Counted from the stretch's first letter, positions 14,785 to 22,240 are shown. The stretch: 24,032 nt of DNA from QAMX01 sp964515055 (GCA_964515055.1 CAZEUG010000027.1:1-24032), one strand, 5' to 3'. Made by a program: numbers and translations. Notes: generated from the sequence alone by a model not told the origin.

Positions 14785-14932
14785 CGCTGCGAATGCACAT
14801 TTCCCACAGGTAACAACAATCCCTCCGGAGCGGCTGCGCCGCCCCACCTCCCTTTACACAAGGGAGGCTCCGGTGGCTGCCCGCTGTGGGTGGCTACGAC
14901 CGCAAGGGGAGGCTCCGCCGCCAGTCGTTTCG
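14785..14932 (+). repeat. 148-bp direct repeat, copy 2
   Basis: Same length as copy 1 with about eight substitutions by eye, offset 614 bases. The internal element is at 14821-14870 and has CCTCCCTT-TACAC-AAGGGAGG as hairpin A. Confidence 0.88.
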
Positions 14933-14975
14933 GCTGCAACATGAGACATACAATCGCAGCCCTGTTTTTTGACAA

Positions 14976-15015
14976 ACAGAACCGCCTGAATCGAAACGAT
15001 TCAGGCGGTTTTTGA
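14976..15015. terminator. Bidirectional terminator
   Basis: A 14-bp perfect stem AACCGCCTGAATCG (14980-14993) / CGATTCAGGCGGTT (14997-15010) with an AAA loop. The plus-strand exit is TTTTTG; the minus-strand exit is TTCTGTTTGTC. It lies 10 bases beyond the stop of the 15025-15555 minus-strand gene, which it probably terminates. Confidence 0.88.
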
Positions 15016-15024
15016 ATGCGGTGA

Positions 15025-15555
15025 TCAGCGGGATGCAATCCGGGCGGCTTCCTCCGCAGTGGTGGCCGCGCCATAGAAGAGGATGGGTGCGCCATCGGCA
15101 TTCCGGACGCAGACGCGGAGAAAGCGGAAGGATTCCCCGGCCAACGATTCCAGCCAGACGGTGCTTTCGGCGGTTCGTTCGCTGAATGCACCGCTTTCGT
15201 CCAGCGTGGAAAATTCGAAGGAGCGTGACGCGCCGTTCAGTTTCTGCCGCAGCCCGGTGAAAAAGCCCAGTTCGTAGGGAATTTTCTTCAACGTGCCATC
15301 GACCAGCTCATACCCGTAGCGGCTGTAGAACGGCTGCCCGTTCAGCGTGACGCGCCCATACAGCCGGTTGGGTCGCAGCAGTCGGCGGTGCCAGGTCACA
15401 TCCAGCGTGATTTCTGTGCATTCACCGGATTCCGAGCAGAGGGGGACGGTTTTGCGGATGGTTTTCGGCGCGTAGAACCAGAGCGCGAGAACGGTGATGA
15501 GCAGAATCAGCAGGCAAACAGGGAGTGCTTTGTGACGCAGACAGAATGTGCGCAT
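15025..15555 (-). CDS. Membrane-anchored hypothetical protein
   Basis: I do not recognise the family. The 176-residue product has a short basic N-terminus and one strong hydrophobic helix (about 11-29, LPVCLLILLITVLALWFYA) without an obvious cleavage site or lipobox, so it is probably anchored with the remainder outside. The outer part is beta-rich: a VPLCSESGECTEITLDVTWH strand region (about 38-57) with a possible disulfide C41-C46, then GRVTLNGQPFYSRYGYELVDG (67-87) and a C-terminal half with FRFLRVCVRNADGAP. The ATG at 15555 follows AAAGGAGAT. Its leader contains the inverted repeat GACAACG...CGTTGTC (15579-15585, 15601-15607). It lies downstream of the metallophosphoesterase gene on the same strand with a 145-base gap, and could be in its transcript or separate. 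Confidence 0.75.
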   Translation of the reverse strand: MRTFCLRHKALPVCLLILLITVLALWFYAPKTIRKTVPLCSESGECTEITLDVTWHRRLLRPNRLYGRVTLNGQPFYSRYGYELVDGTLKKIPYELGFFTGLRQKLNGASRSFEFSTLDESGAFSERTAESTVWLESLAGESFRFLRVCVRNADGAPILFYGAATTAEEAARIASR

Positions 15556-15700
15556 GAAGGAATCTCCTTTTCGAAAGAGACAACGGTTTGGTTGCCGCCG
15601 CGTTGTCCGGGATGGTGATGGTTGTCAGGACGCTGCAACCGGAAACGCGCGCTCCCAATCGCCGTCACGCTGTCCGGAACGGGCAGAAGGCAACGGCGAC

Positions 15701-16600
15701 TTACTTTCTGTGGAGCTTCGGCTTGCGGGTGCGCTGCTGCTCATACATTTCACCGGTGGAGAGGTAAATGTAGGTCTTGAAATCCGGCTCCGCGCCGATA
15801 TCGATGATGCGGGCGCCGCGCGGGAAGCCCTCCGTGCCGTAGCACTGATAGCCGGTGCCGCGGCCGTAGCAGAGGCGGATGCCGTGCAGCGTGCCTTCAA
15901 AGTCGTTGATGTGGTCGTGGCCGACAAAGACGCCGCGCATGGCGCCGCCGTTGACCATGGCGGCGAAGAGGCCGTCATTCAGGCGGGTAGTGGCGACGCG
16001 CTCCTGGTTGTAGCCCTTGCAGGGCTCGTAGTCCCAGACCTCGGTGTATTCCGGGATGGCGACATGGAAGAAGGCCAGCTCATTGTGACCCGGTGCAAAG
16101 GACGCGGAGGTGTCGGCGTACCAGTTGACCTGGTTCCGTGCGAAGGAGCCCTTGTGCGAGTCCATCATGAAAAGCACCCAGGCCGGATTGTCGGCGGTGC
16201 CGCCGACGGAGATGCAGTAGTTGCCCCAGCCGCTGACGGATTCCGGACCCATCTCAAACAGGCAGCATTCGCGGTCAACGAGCCACTCGGCAAAGATGCG
16301 GCGGCCGCCCTCATCGCGGTCACCCAGACGCTCACCGTCGTGGTTGCCGAGAATCGGAGCCCAGGGAATACCCTCTTCGGCCAGCTCCGCGACGAGGCGG
16401 TCGATGCATTCATGGTCAGCGCCGCCCCAGGCCAGGTCGCCGGTGATGGTGATCAGGTCGGGCTGCGTGTCGCGGATCGTCTGATGAATCAGCGCGTAGG
16501 TCTTTTCGCCCTGCTCCAGCCGTTCATCGGCCAGCAGGTGGATATCGGTCAGCTGGCAAATCCGGAAACGGCCGCTGGCCGGCATATCGAAATGTTTCAT
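15701..16600 (-). CDS. Metallophosphoesterase (Dcr2/PRP1-like calcineurin-type phosphatase)
   Basis: A 299-residue calcineurin-like phosphoesterase with a complete dimetal site: QLTDIHL (D19, H21), ITGDLAW (D55), GNHD (85-88), FHVAIPE (H179) and GHDHIND (228-233). GNHD and the GHxH motif are in the usual order and spacing; the arrangement resembles the MPP_Dcr2 group. No signal peptide, so it is cytoplasmic. The ATG at 16600 (MKHFDMPASGRFRICQLTDIH) follows AGAGAGGAA by about 10 bases; a further upstream frame would run through the promoter. It is divergent from the ThyX-like/PHP gene set, with which it shares a near-identical promoter core. Substrate unknown: phosphomonoester, phosphodiester or nucleotide are possible. 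Confidence 0.9.
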   Translation of the reverse strand: MKHFDMPASGRFRICQLTDIHLLADERLEQGEKTYALIHQTIRDTQPDLITITGDLAWGGADHECIDRLVAELAEEGIPWAPILGNHDGERLGDRDEGGRRIFAEWLVDRECCLFEMGPESVSGWGNYCISVGGTADNPAWVLFMMDSHKGSFARNQVNWYADTSASFAPGHNELAFFHVAIPEYTEVWDYEPCKGYNQERVATTRLNDGLFAAMVNGGAMRGVFVGHDHINDFEGTLHGIRLCYGRGTGYQCYGTEGFPRGARIIDIGAEPDFKTYIYLSTGEMYEQQRTRKPKLHRK

Positions 16601-16629
16601 AAAAAAATCAGTTCCTCTCTGGTGAAAGT

Positions 16630-16644
16630 CTCTGCAATGCAGAG
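16630..16644. promoter_or_regulatory. 15-bp palindrome in the phosphoesterase leader
   Basis: CTCTGCA-A-TGCAGAG, perfect 7-bp arms around one base, just downstream of the predicted minus-strand start near 16655 and before the ribosome binding site. It could be a repressor operator or a 5' mRNA hairpin. I see no second copy elsewhere in the window. Confidence 0.5.
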
Positions 16645-16661
16645 CCGTCAGGTATGCATAT

Positions 16662-16690
16662 ATTATCGCACAAACGGCTCCGGGTGTCAA
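16662..16690 (-). promoter_or_regulatory. Promoter of the metallophosphoesterase gene
   Basis: Minus strand TTGACA (16690-16685), 17 bases, GATAAT (16667-16662). The last 16 bases of this unit, TTTGTGCGATAATATA, are identical in the divergent promoter at 16745-16773. Confidence 0.85.
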
Positions 16691-16744
16691 GTCAATCGAA
16701 GCGGTCTGTGTGTCGGAAAAGCGGGCGAAAGCAGAAATGGGTCG

Positions 16745-16773
16745 TTGACAAATCGGGCAGTTTGTGCGATAAT
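16745..16773 (+). promoter_or_regulatory. Promoter of the ThyX-like/PHP operon
   Basis: TTGACA (16745-16750), 17 bases, GATAAT (16768-16773), with the same TTTGTGCGATAATATA core as the divergent promoter. The two -35 elements are about 54 bases apart, back to back. Confidence 0.85.
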
Positions 16774-16803
16774 ATAGAAAATTGGAAAAGGCGGAAAAAA
16801 CGG

Positions 16804-17448
16804 ATGCTCAAAACGGAACGGACAAGCGTGATGAACCTCGACAACGCGATACGCGGCGCAAGGAACCCCATGAATTCGTGGGCGAAATCCGACAGCAGCT
16901 ATGATGAAACCGGCCGATTTGTACTGGGCCCGGCGGATCTCGCCCTGGCGGAACGGCTCTGCCGCGCCGGAAGCGACCACCGGAAGTTCATCCGCCAGAT
17001 TTTTGTTTCGGTGGATATCACCGCCCCGCTCTACTGGTGGAAGGAATTCGACACCTATAAGGTCGGAACGGTCGCAAACTCCACCAGCACAATGCACAAG
17101 CTGCACGCCCGGCCGATCGAGCTTGCCGATTTCAGCGCCGATCGCCTGACGGACGAGAGCCGTGCCGTTCTGGAACGCTATCTGGCCTGGCTGGAACAGA
17201 TTCGTCAGCGGTTTGTCGAAACCGGCGAGAAAAAGTGGTGGGACGATCTGATTCAGCTGCTCCCGTCCTCGTATCAGCAGCTGCGAACCGTCACGATGAA
17301 CTATGAAAACCTGCACAACATCTATTTTGCCCGGCGCAACCATAAGCTGGCCGAATGGCATACGTTCTGCGACTGGATCCGTTCACTGCCGTATGCGGAT
17401 GCGCTGATCATCGGCGAAACGCCGGAAAAAACGGATTGCAAATCCTGA
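16804..17448 (+). CDS. ThyX-like protein of unknown function (thymidylate synthase signature absent)
   Basis: A 214-residue cytoplasmic protein. I recall close relatives as conserved hypothetical proteins in Clostridia. The core reads like flavin-dependent thymidylate synthase ThyX: HRKFIRQIFVSVDITAPLYW (59-78), then EFDTYKVGTVANSTSTM (81-97), which lines up with the ThyX block QWFRHRxxSxNExSxRY; and late NYENLHNIYFARRNHKLAEW (166-185), which lines up with the ThyX NLRNLxxFLxLRxxxxAQWEI region. The ThyX signature RHRxxS itself is lost (TYKVGT), so dUMP methylation is unlikely as such. W78, W79, W145 and W146 are prominent. ATG 16804 has only a weak GGCGGA upstream; ATG 16831 is an alternative start. 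It leads an operon with two PHP phosphoesterase genes. Function unknown; a flavin or nucleotide link is inference. Confidence 0.75.
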   Translation: MLKTERTSVMNLDNAIRGARNPMNSWAKSDSSYDETGRFVLGPADLALAERLCRAGSDHRKFIRQIFVSVDITAPLYWWKEFDTYKVGTVANSTSTMHKLHARPIELADFSADRLTDESRAVLERYLAWLEQIRQRFVETGEKKWWDDLIQLLPSSYQQLRTVTMNYENLHNIYFARRNHKLAEWHTFCDWIRSLPYADALIIGETPEKTDCKS

Positions 17449-17468
17449 TAAAAAAGGAGACTCTGCCT

Positions 17469-18146
17469 GTGTTTCTGTTTGACCTCCATATTCATACACA
17501 GGAAGTCAGCCCGTGCGGCGAGCTGCCCGCGGCCGACATCGTCCGGCAGTACCATGCACGCGGCTACAGCGGCATCGTCATCACTGATCACTTCCGGAGA
17601 AAGACGATGCAGCGCCTGCCGGGGGAGAGCTGGCCGGAAAAGGTGGACGGCTATCTGCGCGGCTATGAGCTGGCAAAGGAAGCCGGGGATGCGCTCGGCC
17701 TGACGGTGCTGCTCGGCCTGGAAAGCCGAACCGCCGATTTTGACTGCAACGATTTCCTGATCTACGGCATCACGCGCGATTTCCTGCTGGAGCATGAATG
17801 GCTCTACGACCGGCCACTGGCGGAGATTTCTGCCATCGTGCGAGGCGCCGGCGGCATGATTTACCAGGCGCACCCGCTGCGCCGCGGCATGAAGGTGGCA
17901 CCGCCGGAGCTTGTGGACGGGATTGAGGTCTTCAACGGCCGGAACAACAATTTTACAACGGATATCGCCGTTCACACGGCGCGGGAACGCGGCTGGCATA
18001 TGCTGTCCGGATCGGACTGCCATTCGACGGAGGAAGCCTGCCGCGGCGGCGTCCTGTTTGAGGAACGGCCGGAGACGTCGGAGCAGCTTTTGCAGGCGCT
18101 CCGCGGCGACCGCTATGCGTGGATTGCGCGCCCTGAGCGCGCCTGA
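17469..18146 (+). CDS. PHP-domain metal-dependent phosphoesterase, copy 1
   Basis: A 225-residue PHP-domain protein. The start is GTG at 17469, 8 bases after AAAAAGGAGA and 20 bases after the previous stop; it opens at once with the metal motif LFDLHIHT (3-10). Other PHP motifs are VITDHF (37-42), a QAHP motif (about 138-141) and GSDCH (about 180-184), giving the His/Asp set of a trinuclear metal site. The QEVSPCGE segment after HIHT is shared with its tandem neighbour. Stand-alone PHP proteins of this size hydrolyse phosphoesters, including histidinol phosphate or 3',5'-nucleotide bisphosphates; there is no his operon here and the ordering differs from HisK, so the substrate is undetermined. 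It is the middle gene of the ThyX-like operon. Confidence 0.9.
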   Translation: MFLFDLHIHTQEVSPCGELPAADIVRQYHARGYSGIVITDHFRRKTMQRLPGESWPEKVDGYLRGYELAKEAGDALGLTVLLGLESRTADFDCNDFLIYGITRDFLLEHEWLYDRPLAEISAIVRGAGGMIYQAHPLRRGMKVAPPELVDGIEVFNGRNNNFTTDIAVHTARERGWHMLSGSDCHSTEEACRGGVLFEERPETSEQLLQALRGDRYAWIARPERA

Positions 18147-18191
18147 ACGCCGATCTGTTCAGCAAAGCAAAGAAAAAGGAGAACTGATTGC

Positions 18192-18872
18192 ATGTATCTT
18201 TTTGATGTCCATACCCACACCGTCGAGGTCAGCCCCTGCGGCGTGATGACGGCAGAGGAAACCGTCCAAACCTACTGTGAGCTCGGCTACGATGGGATTG
18301 TCGTCACCGACCACTTCAACGGAGGCGTGGTTCAGCGGCTGCCGGGAACAACATGGGCAGAGAAAATCGAATCCTTCACACGCGGCTATCGCCTGGCCAG
18401 GGAGGCGGGAGAACGGCTTGGCCTGACGGTGTTCTTCGGGATGGAGACGAAAGCCTGTGATTACGATAACAACGAATACCTGGTCTACGGCGTCACGCCG
18501 CAATTCCTGATCGAGCATGAGCGGCTCTATGAACACACGCTGGAGGAAATCCACCGCGAGGTGCATCTGGCTGGCGGTCTGATCTACCAGGCGCACCCGT
18601 ACCGCTGCAATATGGTGATGTCGCCCGCCTGCTATCTGGACGGGATTGAGGCCTACAACGGCAATCCGCGCCACCATTCCTGCAACGATGTCGCCATCCA
18701 GACAGCCAAACGCCTTAACCTGCATATGGTGTCCGGGTCGGACTGCCATCAGCACCACGACGCCGGTCACGGCGGCATGGCCTTCTTCAAAAAGCCGGAG
18801 ACGATGGACGAGCTGCTGACGCTGCTCACCTCCGACCGGTACGCCATTCTGGCCAACCGCGAAACGCTGTAA
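18192..18872 (+). CDS. PHP-domain metal-dependent phosphoesterase, copy 2
   Basis: A 226-residue paralogue of the preceding gene, colinear over its whole length with roughly half the residues identical by eye. Motifs: FDVHTHT (4-10), VVTDHF, YQAHPYR and GSDCHQHHD, with an extra histidine cluster after GSDCH that copy 1 lacks (GSDCHSTEE). Both share EVSPCG after the first motif and LIEHE/LLEHE with a following LYE/LYD. The ATG at 18192 follows AAAAAGGAGAA, 45 bases after copy 1. Conservation of all metal ligands in both copies suggests two active enzymes with different substrates or a heteromeric pair, rather than a decaying duplicate. Confidence 0.9.
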   Translation: MYLFDVHTHTVEVSPCGVMTAEETVQTYCELGYDGIVVTDHFNGGVVQRLPGTTWAEKIESFTRGYRLAREAGERLGLTVFFGMETKACDYDNNEYLVYGVTPQFLIEHERLYEHTLEEIHREVHLAGGLIYQAHPYRCNMVMSPACYLDGIEAYNGNPRHHSCNDVAIQTAKRLNLHMVSGSDCHQHHDAGHGGMAFFKKPETMDELLTLLTSDRYAILANRETL

Positions 18873-18901
18873 GGCGGGCGCATTCAAATATCAAAAAACA
18901 G

Positions 18902-18925
18902 CGGTTCACAGTCATCCTGGAACCG
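18902..18925 (+). other. Small hairpin between PHP copy 2 and galE
   Basis: CGGTTC (18902-18907) and GAACCG (18920-18925) with a 12-base loop, followed by ATAAAAAC rather than T residues. It may be a partial terminator or processing site; no promoter is visible before galE. Confidence 0.3.
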
Positions 18926-18948
18926 ATAAAAACAGGAGGTTTTCCACT

Positions 18949-19944
18949 ATGATTCTCGTTACCGGAGGCGCGGGCTACATTGGCAGCCATTGTGTCCGTG
19001 AGTTACTTGCACAGGGGTTTGAGGTGGCCGTCGTTGACAACCTGCAGACCGGCCACCGCGATGCGGTCGATCCGCGCGCGCTCTTTTTCCGCGGCGACAT
19101 CCGCGACAGCGTGTTCCTCGGCCGCGTGCTGGATGCTGTCAAACCGGAAGCGGTCATCCATTTCGCCGCCTTCTCGCTCGTCGGCGTTTCCATGCAGCAG
19201 CCGCTCGTCTATTACAACAACAACGTCCACGGCTCGGAATCGCTGCTGACCGCCATGCATGAGCACGGCGTCGATAAGATCGTCTTCTCCTCGACAGCCG
19301 CCGTCTATGGCGAAGCCAAGACCGACAAAATCACGGAAACCTGCCCGACCGAGCCGACCAACACCTACGGCGAAACCAAGCTCGCCATCGAAAAAATGAT
19401 GAAGTGGTGCGACCGGGCATACGGCATGAAGTACATCGCGCTGCGCTACTTCAACGTCGCCGGTGCGGACGCATCCGGTGAAATCGGCGAAGACCACAGC
19501 CCGGAAACCCATCTGATTCCGATCATCCTGCAGGTTCCGCTGGGACGGCGCGAAAAGCTCTCCGTCTTCGGCGACGACTACGATACGCCGGACGGCACCT
19601 GCATCCGCGACTATATTCACGTCTCCGACCTGGCACGGGCACACGTGCTGGCGCTTCGCCGCCTGCTGGACGGTGGAGAGAGCGACGTCTTCAACCTCGG
19701 CAACGGCAACGGCTTCTCCGTTCTGGAAATGCTGGAGGCAGCGCGCCGCGTGACCGGTCATCCCATCCCCGCCGCCATCGAAGCGCGCCGTGCGGGCGAC
19801 CCGGCACGGCTGGTGGCCTCGTCCGATAAGGCCCGCGAAATCCTCGGCTGGACGCCGGAATACGACTCCGTGGAGACGATCATTGCCGATGCATGGCGCT
19901 GGCATCAGTCGCACCCGCACGGCTACATCGGGGGAACGCTGTAA
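18949..19944 (+). CDS. galE: UDP-glucose 4-epimerase
   Basis: A 331-residue NAD-dependent SDR enzyme that interconverts UDP-galactose and UDP-glucose in the Leloir pathway. It has the Rossmann motif TGGAGYIGSH (5-14), NLQTGH, a conserved HFAA (71-74), the catalytic serine/threonine in FSSTAAVYG (113-121) and the YxxxK pair Y140/K144 in TYGETK. Also typical are ALRYFNVAGAD and GDDYDTPDGTCIRDYIHVSDLA. Length is canonical. The ATG at 18949 follows AGGAGGT. Its stop codon is immediately followed by the galT start, so the two are translationally coupled. No galK or galM occurs in the window, so galactose-1-phosphate must come from a kinase or phosphorylase encoded elsewhere. Confidence 0.96.
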   Translation: MILVTGGAGYIGSHCVRELLAQGFEVAVVDNLQTGHRDAVDPRALFFRGDIRDSVFLGRVLDAVKPEAVIHFAAFSLVGVSMQQPLVYYNNNVHGSESLLTAMHEHGVDKIVFSSTAAVYGEAKTDKITETCPTEPTNTYGETKLAIEKMMKWCDRAYGMKYIALRYFNVAGADASGEIGEDHSPETHLIPIILQVPLGRREKLSVFGDDYDTPDGTCIRDYIHVSDLARAHVLALRRLLDGGESDVFNLGNGNGFSVLEMLEAARRVTGHPIPAAIEARRAGDPARLVASSDKAREILGWTPEYDSVETIIADAWRWHQSHPHGYIGGTL

Positions 19945-21471
19945 ATGACAACTTCTATCAACGAACAGAAAATCAACCCCAGTCTGGAAATTGCGCGGCT
20001 GGCGCAGTATGGCCTGCAGCAGGGATTGATCGAAGCTTCGGACGCGCCGTATGTGAAGAACCGCCTGCTGGCGCTGCTGCACCTCGATGCGCTGGAGCCG
20101 TGTGAGGTGCCGGAGGAAACGCTGGAATCGCCCGCACCCATTCTGGAACGGCTGCTGACCTTTGCCTATCAGACCGGCGTGCTGGAATCCAACGCGACCT
20201 ACAGCCGTGACATCTTCGATACGGAGCTGATGACGGCACTGACGCCGCGGCCGAGCGAGGTGATTCGGCAGTTTTCGGAGCACTATGCAGCTTCGCCGGA
20301 GGCGGCCACCGACTGGTACTACCATTTCTCCCGCGCAACGAACTACATCCGCACCGACCGCGTCGCCCGCGACCTGCGCTGGCGCTACGCTTCGCCCTAC
20401 GGCGACCTGGTGATCACGATCAACCTCTCCAAGCCGGAAAAGGATCCGACGCTGATTGCGCTGCTGAAAAAGCAGAAGGAGGTCCACTATCCGCGCTGCG
20501 CGCTCTGCTTTGAAAATGAGGGCTTCCGCGGCACGGCGCAGAATGCCGCCCGCGGGAATCACCGCATGATCCCGATCACCCTCTGCAACGAGGGCTGGTA
20601 TATGCAGTATTCGCCCTACGTCTACTACAACGAGCACTGCATCGTTCTGAACGGGCAGCACAGCCCGATGAAGATCAGCGGCACCACCTTCCGCCGCCTG
20701 CTGGAATTCACCGAGAAGTTCCCGCAGTACTTCCTGGGCTCCAACTCCGACCTGCCGATTGTCGGCGGCTCGATCATGGCGCATGACCATTTCCAGGGCG
20801 GCCGCTTCACCTTCCCGATGGAGCTGGCACCGGACGATTTCACGTTCGAAGTCGATGGATACCCGGATATCGCCTGCTCCGCCATCCACTGGCCGCTGTC
20901 GGTGCTCCGCATCCGCGGCAGGGATCGGGCGCGCCTCGCCGATCTGGCCGAGCACATCCTCAGCGCCTGGCGCGGCTATTCGGATCCCTCTGTCGAGATT
21001 CTGGCCGAGAGCGATGGCGAACCGCACAACACGATCACGCCGATTGCCCGCCGCCGCGGTGATGCCTTTGAAATGGATCTGGCGCTGCGGAACAACCGGA
21101 CGAGCGAGGAGCATCCGTTCGGGATTTTCCACCCGCATACGGAATACCACCACATCAAGAAGGAAAACATCGGCCTGATCGAAGTGATGGGGCTGGCGGT
21201 GCTGCCGCCGCGCCTGAAAAACGAAATTGGCATCATCCGCGACTGTCTCCTCGGCGACCGGGAAGCGTTCTATGCGGATGAATCGATGGACAAGCACTGC
21301 GCGTGGTATCAGTCGCTCTGTCAGCGCAACGATATCACTGAGGATACGGTGGATGAAATTCTCCGCGATGAGGTGGGGCGCATCTTCACCCGCGTACTCG
21401 AAAATGCCGGTGTCTTCAAGTGTGACGAGGCCGGCCGTGCAGCGTTCCGGCGCTTTACCGATACGCTCTGA
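19945..21471 (+). CDS. galT: UDP-glucose--hexose-1-phosphate uridylyltransferase, class II
   Basis: A 508-residue class II GalT, the form restricted largely to Firmicutes and distinct from the ~350-residue E. coli enzyme. It transfers UMP between UDP-glucose and galactose-1-phosphate. Seen: N-terminal helical domain with FDTELMTALTPRPSEV (91-106), YRxYxxPYGDLxITINLSKPEKDP-like segment (about 148-168), CALCFENEGF (186-194), and the active-site block GGSIMAHDHFQGG (274-286), followed by NTITPIARRRG and HPHTEYHHIKKENIGLIEVMGLAVLPPRL split across 393-425. The ATG at 19945 directly abuts galE's stop, with GGGGGA as ribosome binding site inside galE. With GalE it regenerates UDP-glucose; in gut Firmicutes this pair can also serve lacto-N-biose or galacto-N-biose pathways. 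Confidence 0.95.
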   Translation: MTTSINEQKINPSLEIARLAQYGLQQGLIEASDAPYVKNRLLALLHLDALEPCEVPEETLESPAPILERLLTFAYQTGVLESNATYSRDIFDTELMTALTPRPSEVIRQFSEHYAASPEAATDWYYHFSRATNYIRTDRVARDLRWRYASPYGDLVITINLSKPEKDPTLIALLKKQKEVHYPRCALCFENEGFRGTAQNAARGNHRMIPITLCNEGWYMQYSPYVYYNEHCIVLNGQHSPMKISGTTFRRLLEFTEKFPQYFLGSNSDLPIVGGSIMAHDHFQGGRFTFPMELAPDDFTFEVDGYPDIACSAIHWPLSVLRIRGRDRARLADLAEHILSAWRGYSDPSVEILAESDGEPHNTITPIARRRGDAFEMDLALRNNRTSEEHPFGIFHPHTEYHHIKKENIGLIEVMGLAVLPPRLKNEIGIIRDCLLGDREAFYADESMDKHCAWYQSLCQRNDITEDTVDEILRDEVGRIFTRVLENAGVFKCDEAGRAAFRRFTDTL

Positions 21472-21498
21472 GCTGCTGCGTTTGATTGTTCCCGTCCT

Positions 21499-21541
21499 GT
21501 TGGCGGCGCCATATGAAATGTAAACGGCGCCGCCAACTTTT
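21499..21541 (+). terminator. Terminator or attenuator between galT and the unknown pair
   Basis: A 12-bp perfect GC-rich stem GTTGGCGGCGCC (21499-21510) / GGCGCCGCCAAC (21526-21537), 15-base loop, then TTTTATG. Only about 20 bases separate it from the next ribosome binding site, leaving no room for a separate downstream promoter; partial read-through is the simplest way for the next genes to be transcribed. Confidence 0.75.
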
Positions 21542-21574
21542 ATGAAATCCACAGAAATCGAAAGGGGCTTTCTG

Positions 21575-22240
21575 ATGAATCGACTGTTTCCGGAGCTGCC
21601 GACTCCGAAAATGCATCCGGCCAACATCGGCCACGACCTGACGCGCACCGGCGAACCGATGCCCGCAAAGCTGGCCGAACTCTACTGCGCCCGCGTTTTG
21701 GCGCTCAGTCTGTTTGACGGCGACTTCAAGCAGACCATGAGCGGCCTGCGGACGGTGTTCCGCACCGGTGCCAAGATTGTTGCACGGGCGGCAGCACCGA
21801 AAAAAATGGGGAGCTGGGATCTGGAACGGTTCAAGCTGATGCAGTTCTATATCACACTGGCGCACGGGGAGGACCCGGAGCTGATCTTCGACGCGTTCCT
21901 GACGGCGGACATTCAACCGACCGTGGCCGCGTTCCATGTCCCGGAAGAGGCGTTTACCCTGCTGAACCGTCCGGTGGAGGATCGGCACTTTGACGCCGCC
22001 CGACTGGCGGAGCCGGACGAGCGCACGCTCTGGTATGTGGCGCGGGCACTGCAATTTGCACAGGCCGGCTTTGAAAGCGTGACGCTGGACGAAGCGATTC
22101 CGGAAGAGGTGGAGCAGATTCTGCGCAAGCGGCTGCCGCTGGTCTTCCGCGGCACCATTCCGTCGGCTGTCCGGCTGTCGGAGGAACCGGAAGACGCATT
22201 GCTGTACCGCTGGACGGCGGAAAAACAGCGCGAGCACTGA
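21575..22240 (+). CDS. Unrecognised protein, short member of a paired family
   Basis: I do not recognise this 221-residue protein. No signal peptide or membrane helix is present. The ATG at 21575 follows AAAGGGG by 7 bases; an ATG at 21542 overlaps the terminator tail. It aligns by eye with the N-terminal half of the next gene's product: MHPANIGHDL (13-22) with EHPANRGMNF, GLRTVFRTGAKIVARAAAP (58-76, near) with GLRMVLHTGAKMISRAQTP, GEDPELIFDAFL with AYDPDIIFENCI, VPEEAF with IPAETF, and TLWYVARALQFAQAGFESV (151-169) with QMWFYHRACRFIDLGYECI. It ends where the partner begins its conserved acidic C-terminal half. The two genes are 15 bases apart and certainly co-transcribed. It may be a regulatory or substrate-binding subunit of a heteromeric enzyme with its partner; that is inference. 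Confidence 0.8.
   Translation: MNRLFPELPTPKMHPANIGHDLTRTGEPMPAKLAELYCARVLALSLFDGDFKQTMSGLRTVFRTGAKIVARAAAPKKMGSWDLERFKLMQFYITLAHGEDPELIFDAFLTADIQPTVAAFHVPEEAFTLLNRPVEDRHFDAARLAEPDERTLWYVARALQFAQAGFESVTLDEAIPEEVEQILRKRLPLVFRGTIPSAVRLSEEPEDALLYRWTAEKQREH

Larger units (their letters stand above)
13996..15024 (+). repeat. Gene-free repeat island of about 1 kb
   Basis: No credible coding frame is present: those open here are short, proline/arginine-rich and consist of translated repeats without ribosome binding sites. The stretch holds a terminator-like hairpin, a 148-bp direct duplication, at least five copies of the two-hairpin repeat in both orientations, an 11-bp inverted repeat (TTGCCCGATGT, 14340-14350, with ACATCGGGCAA, 14375-14385) and a bidirectional terminator at its right end. 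Confidence 0.85.

Noticed and set aside
19003..21648. 881-aa minus-strand frame, the longest in the window
   Set aside because: It mirrors galE and galT across their junction and runs through a terminator hairpin. Long antisense frames recur over every GC-rich gene here.
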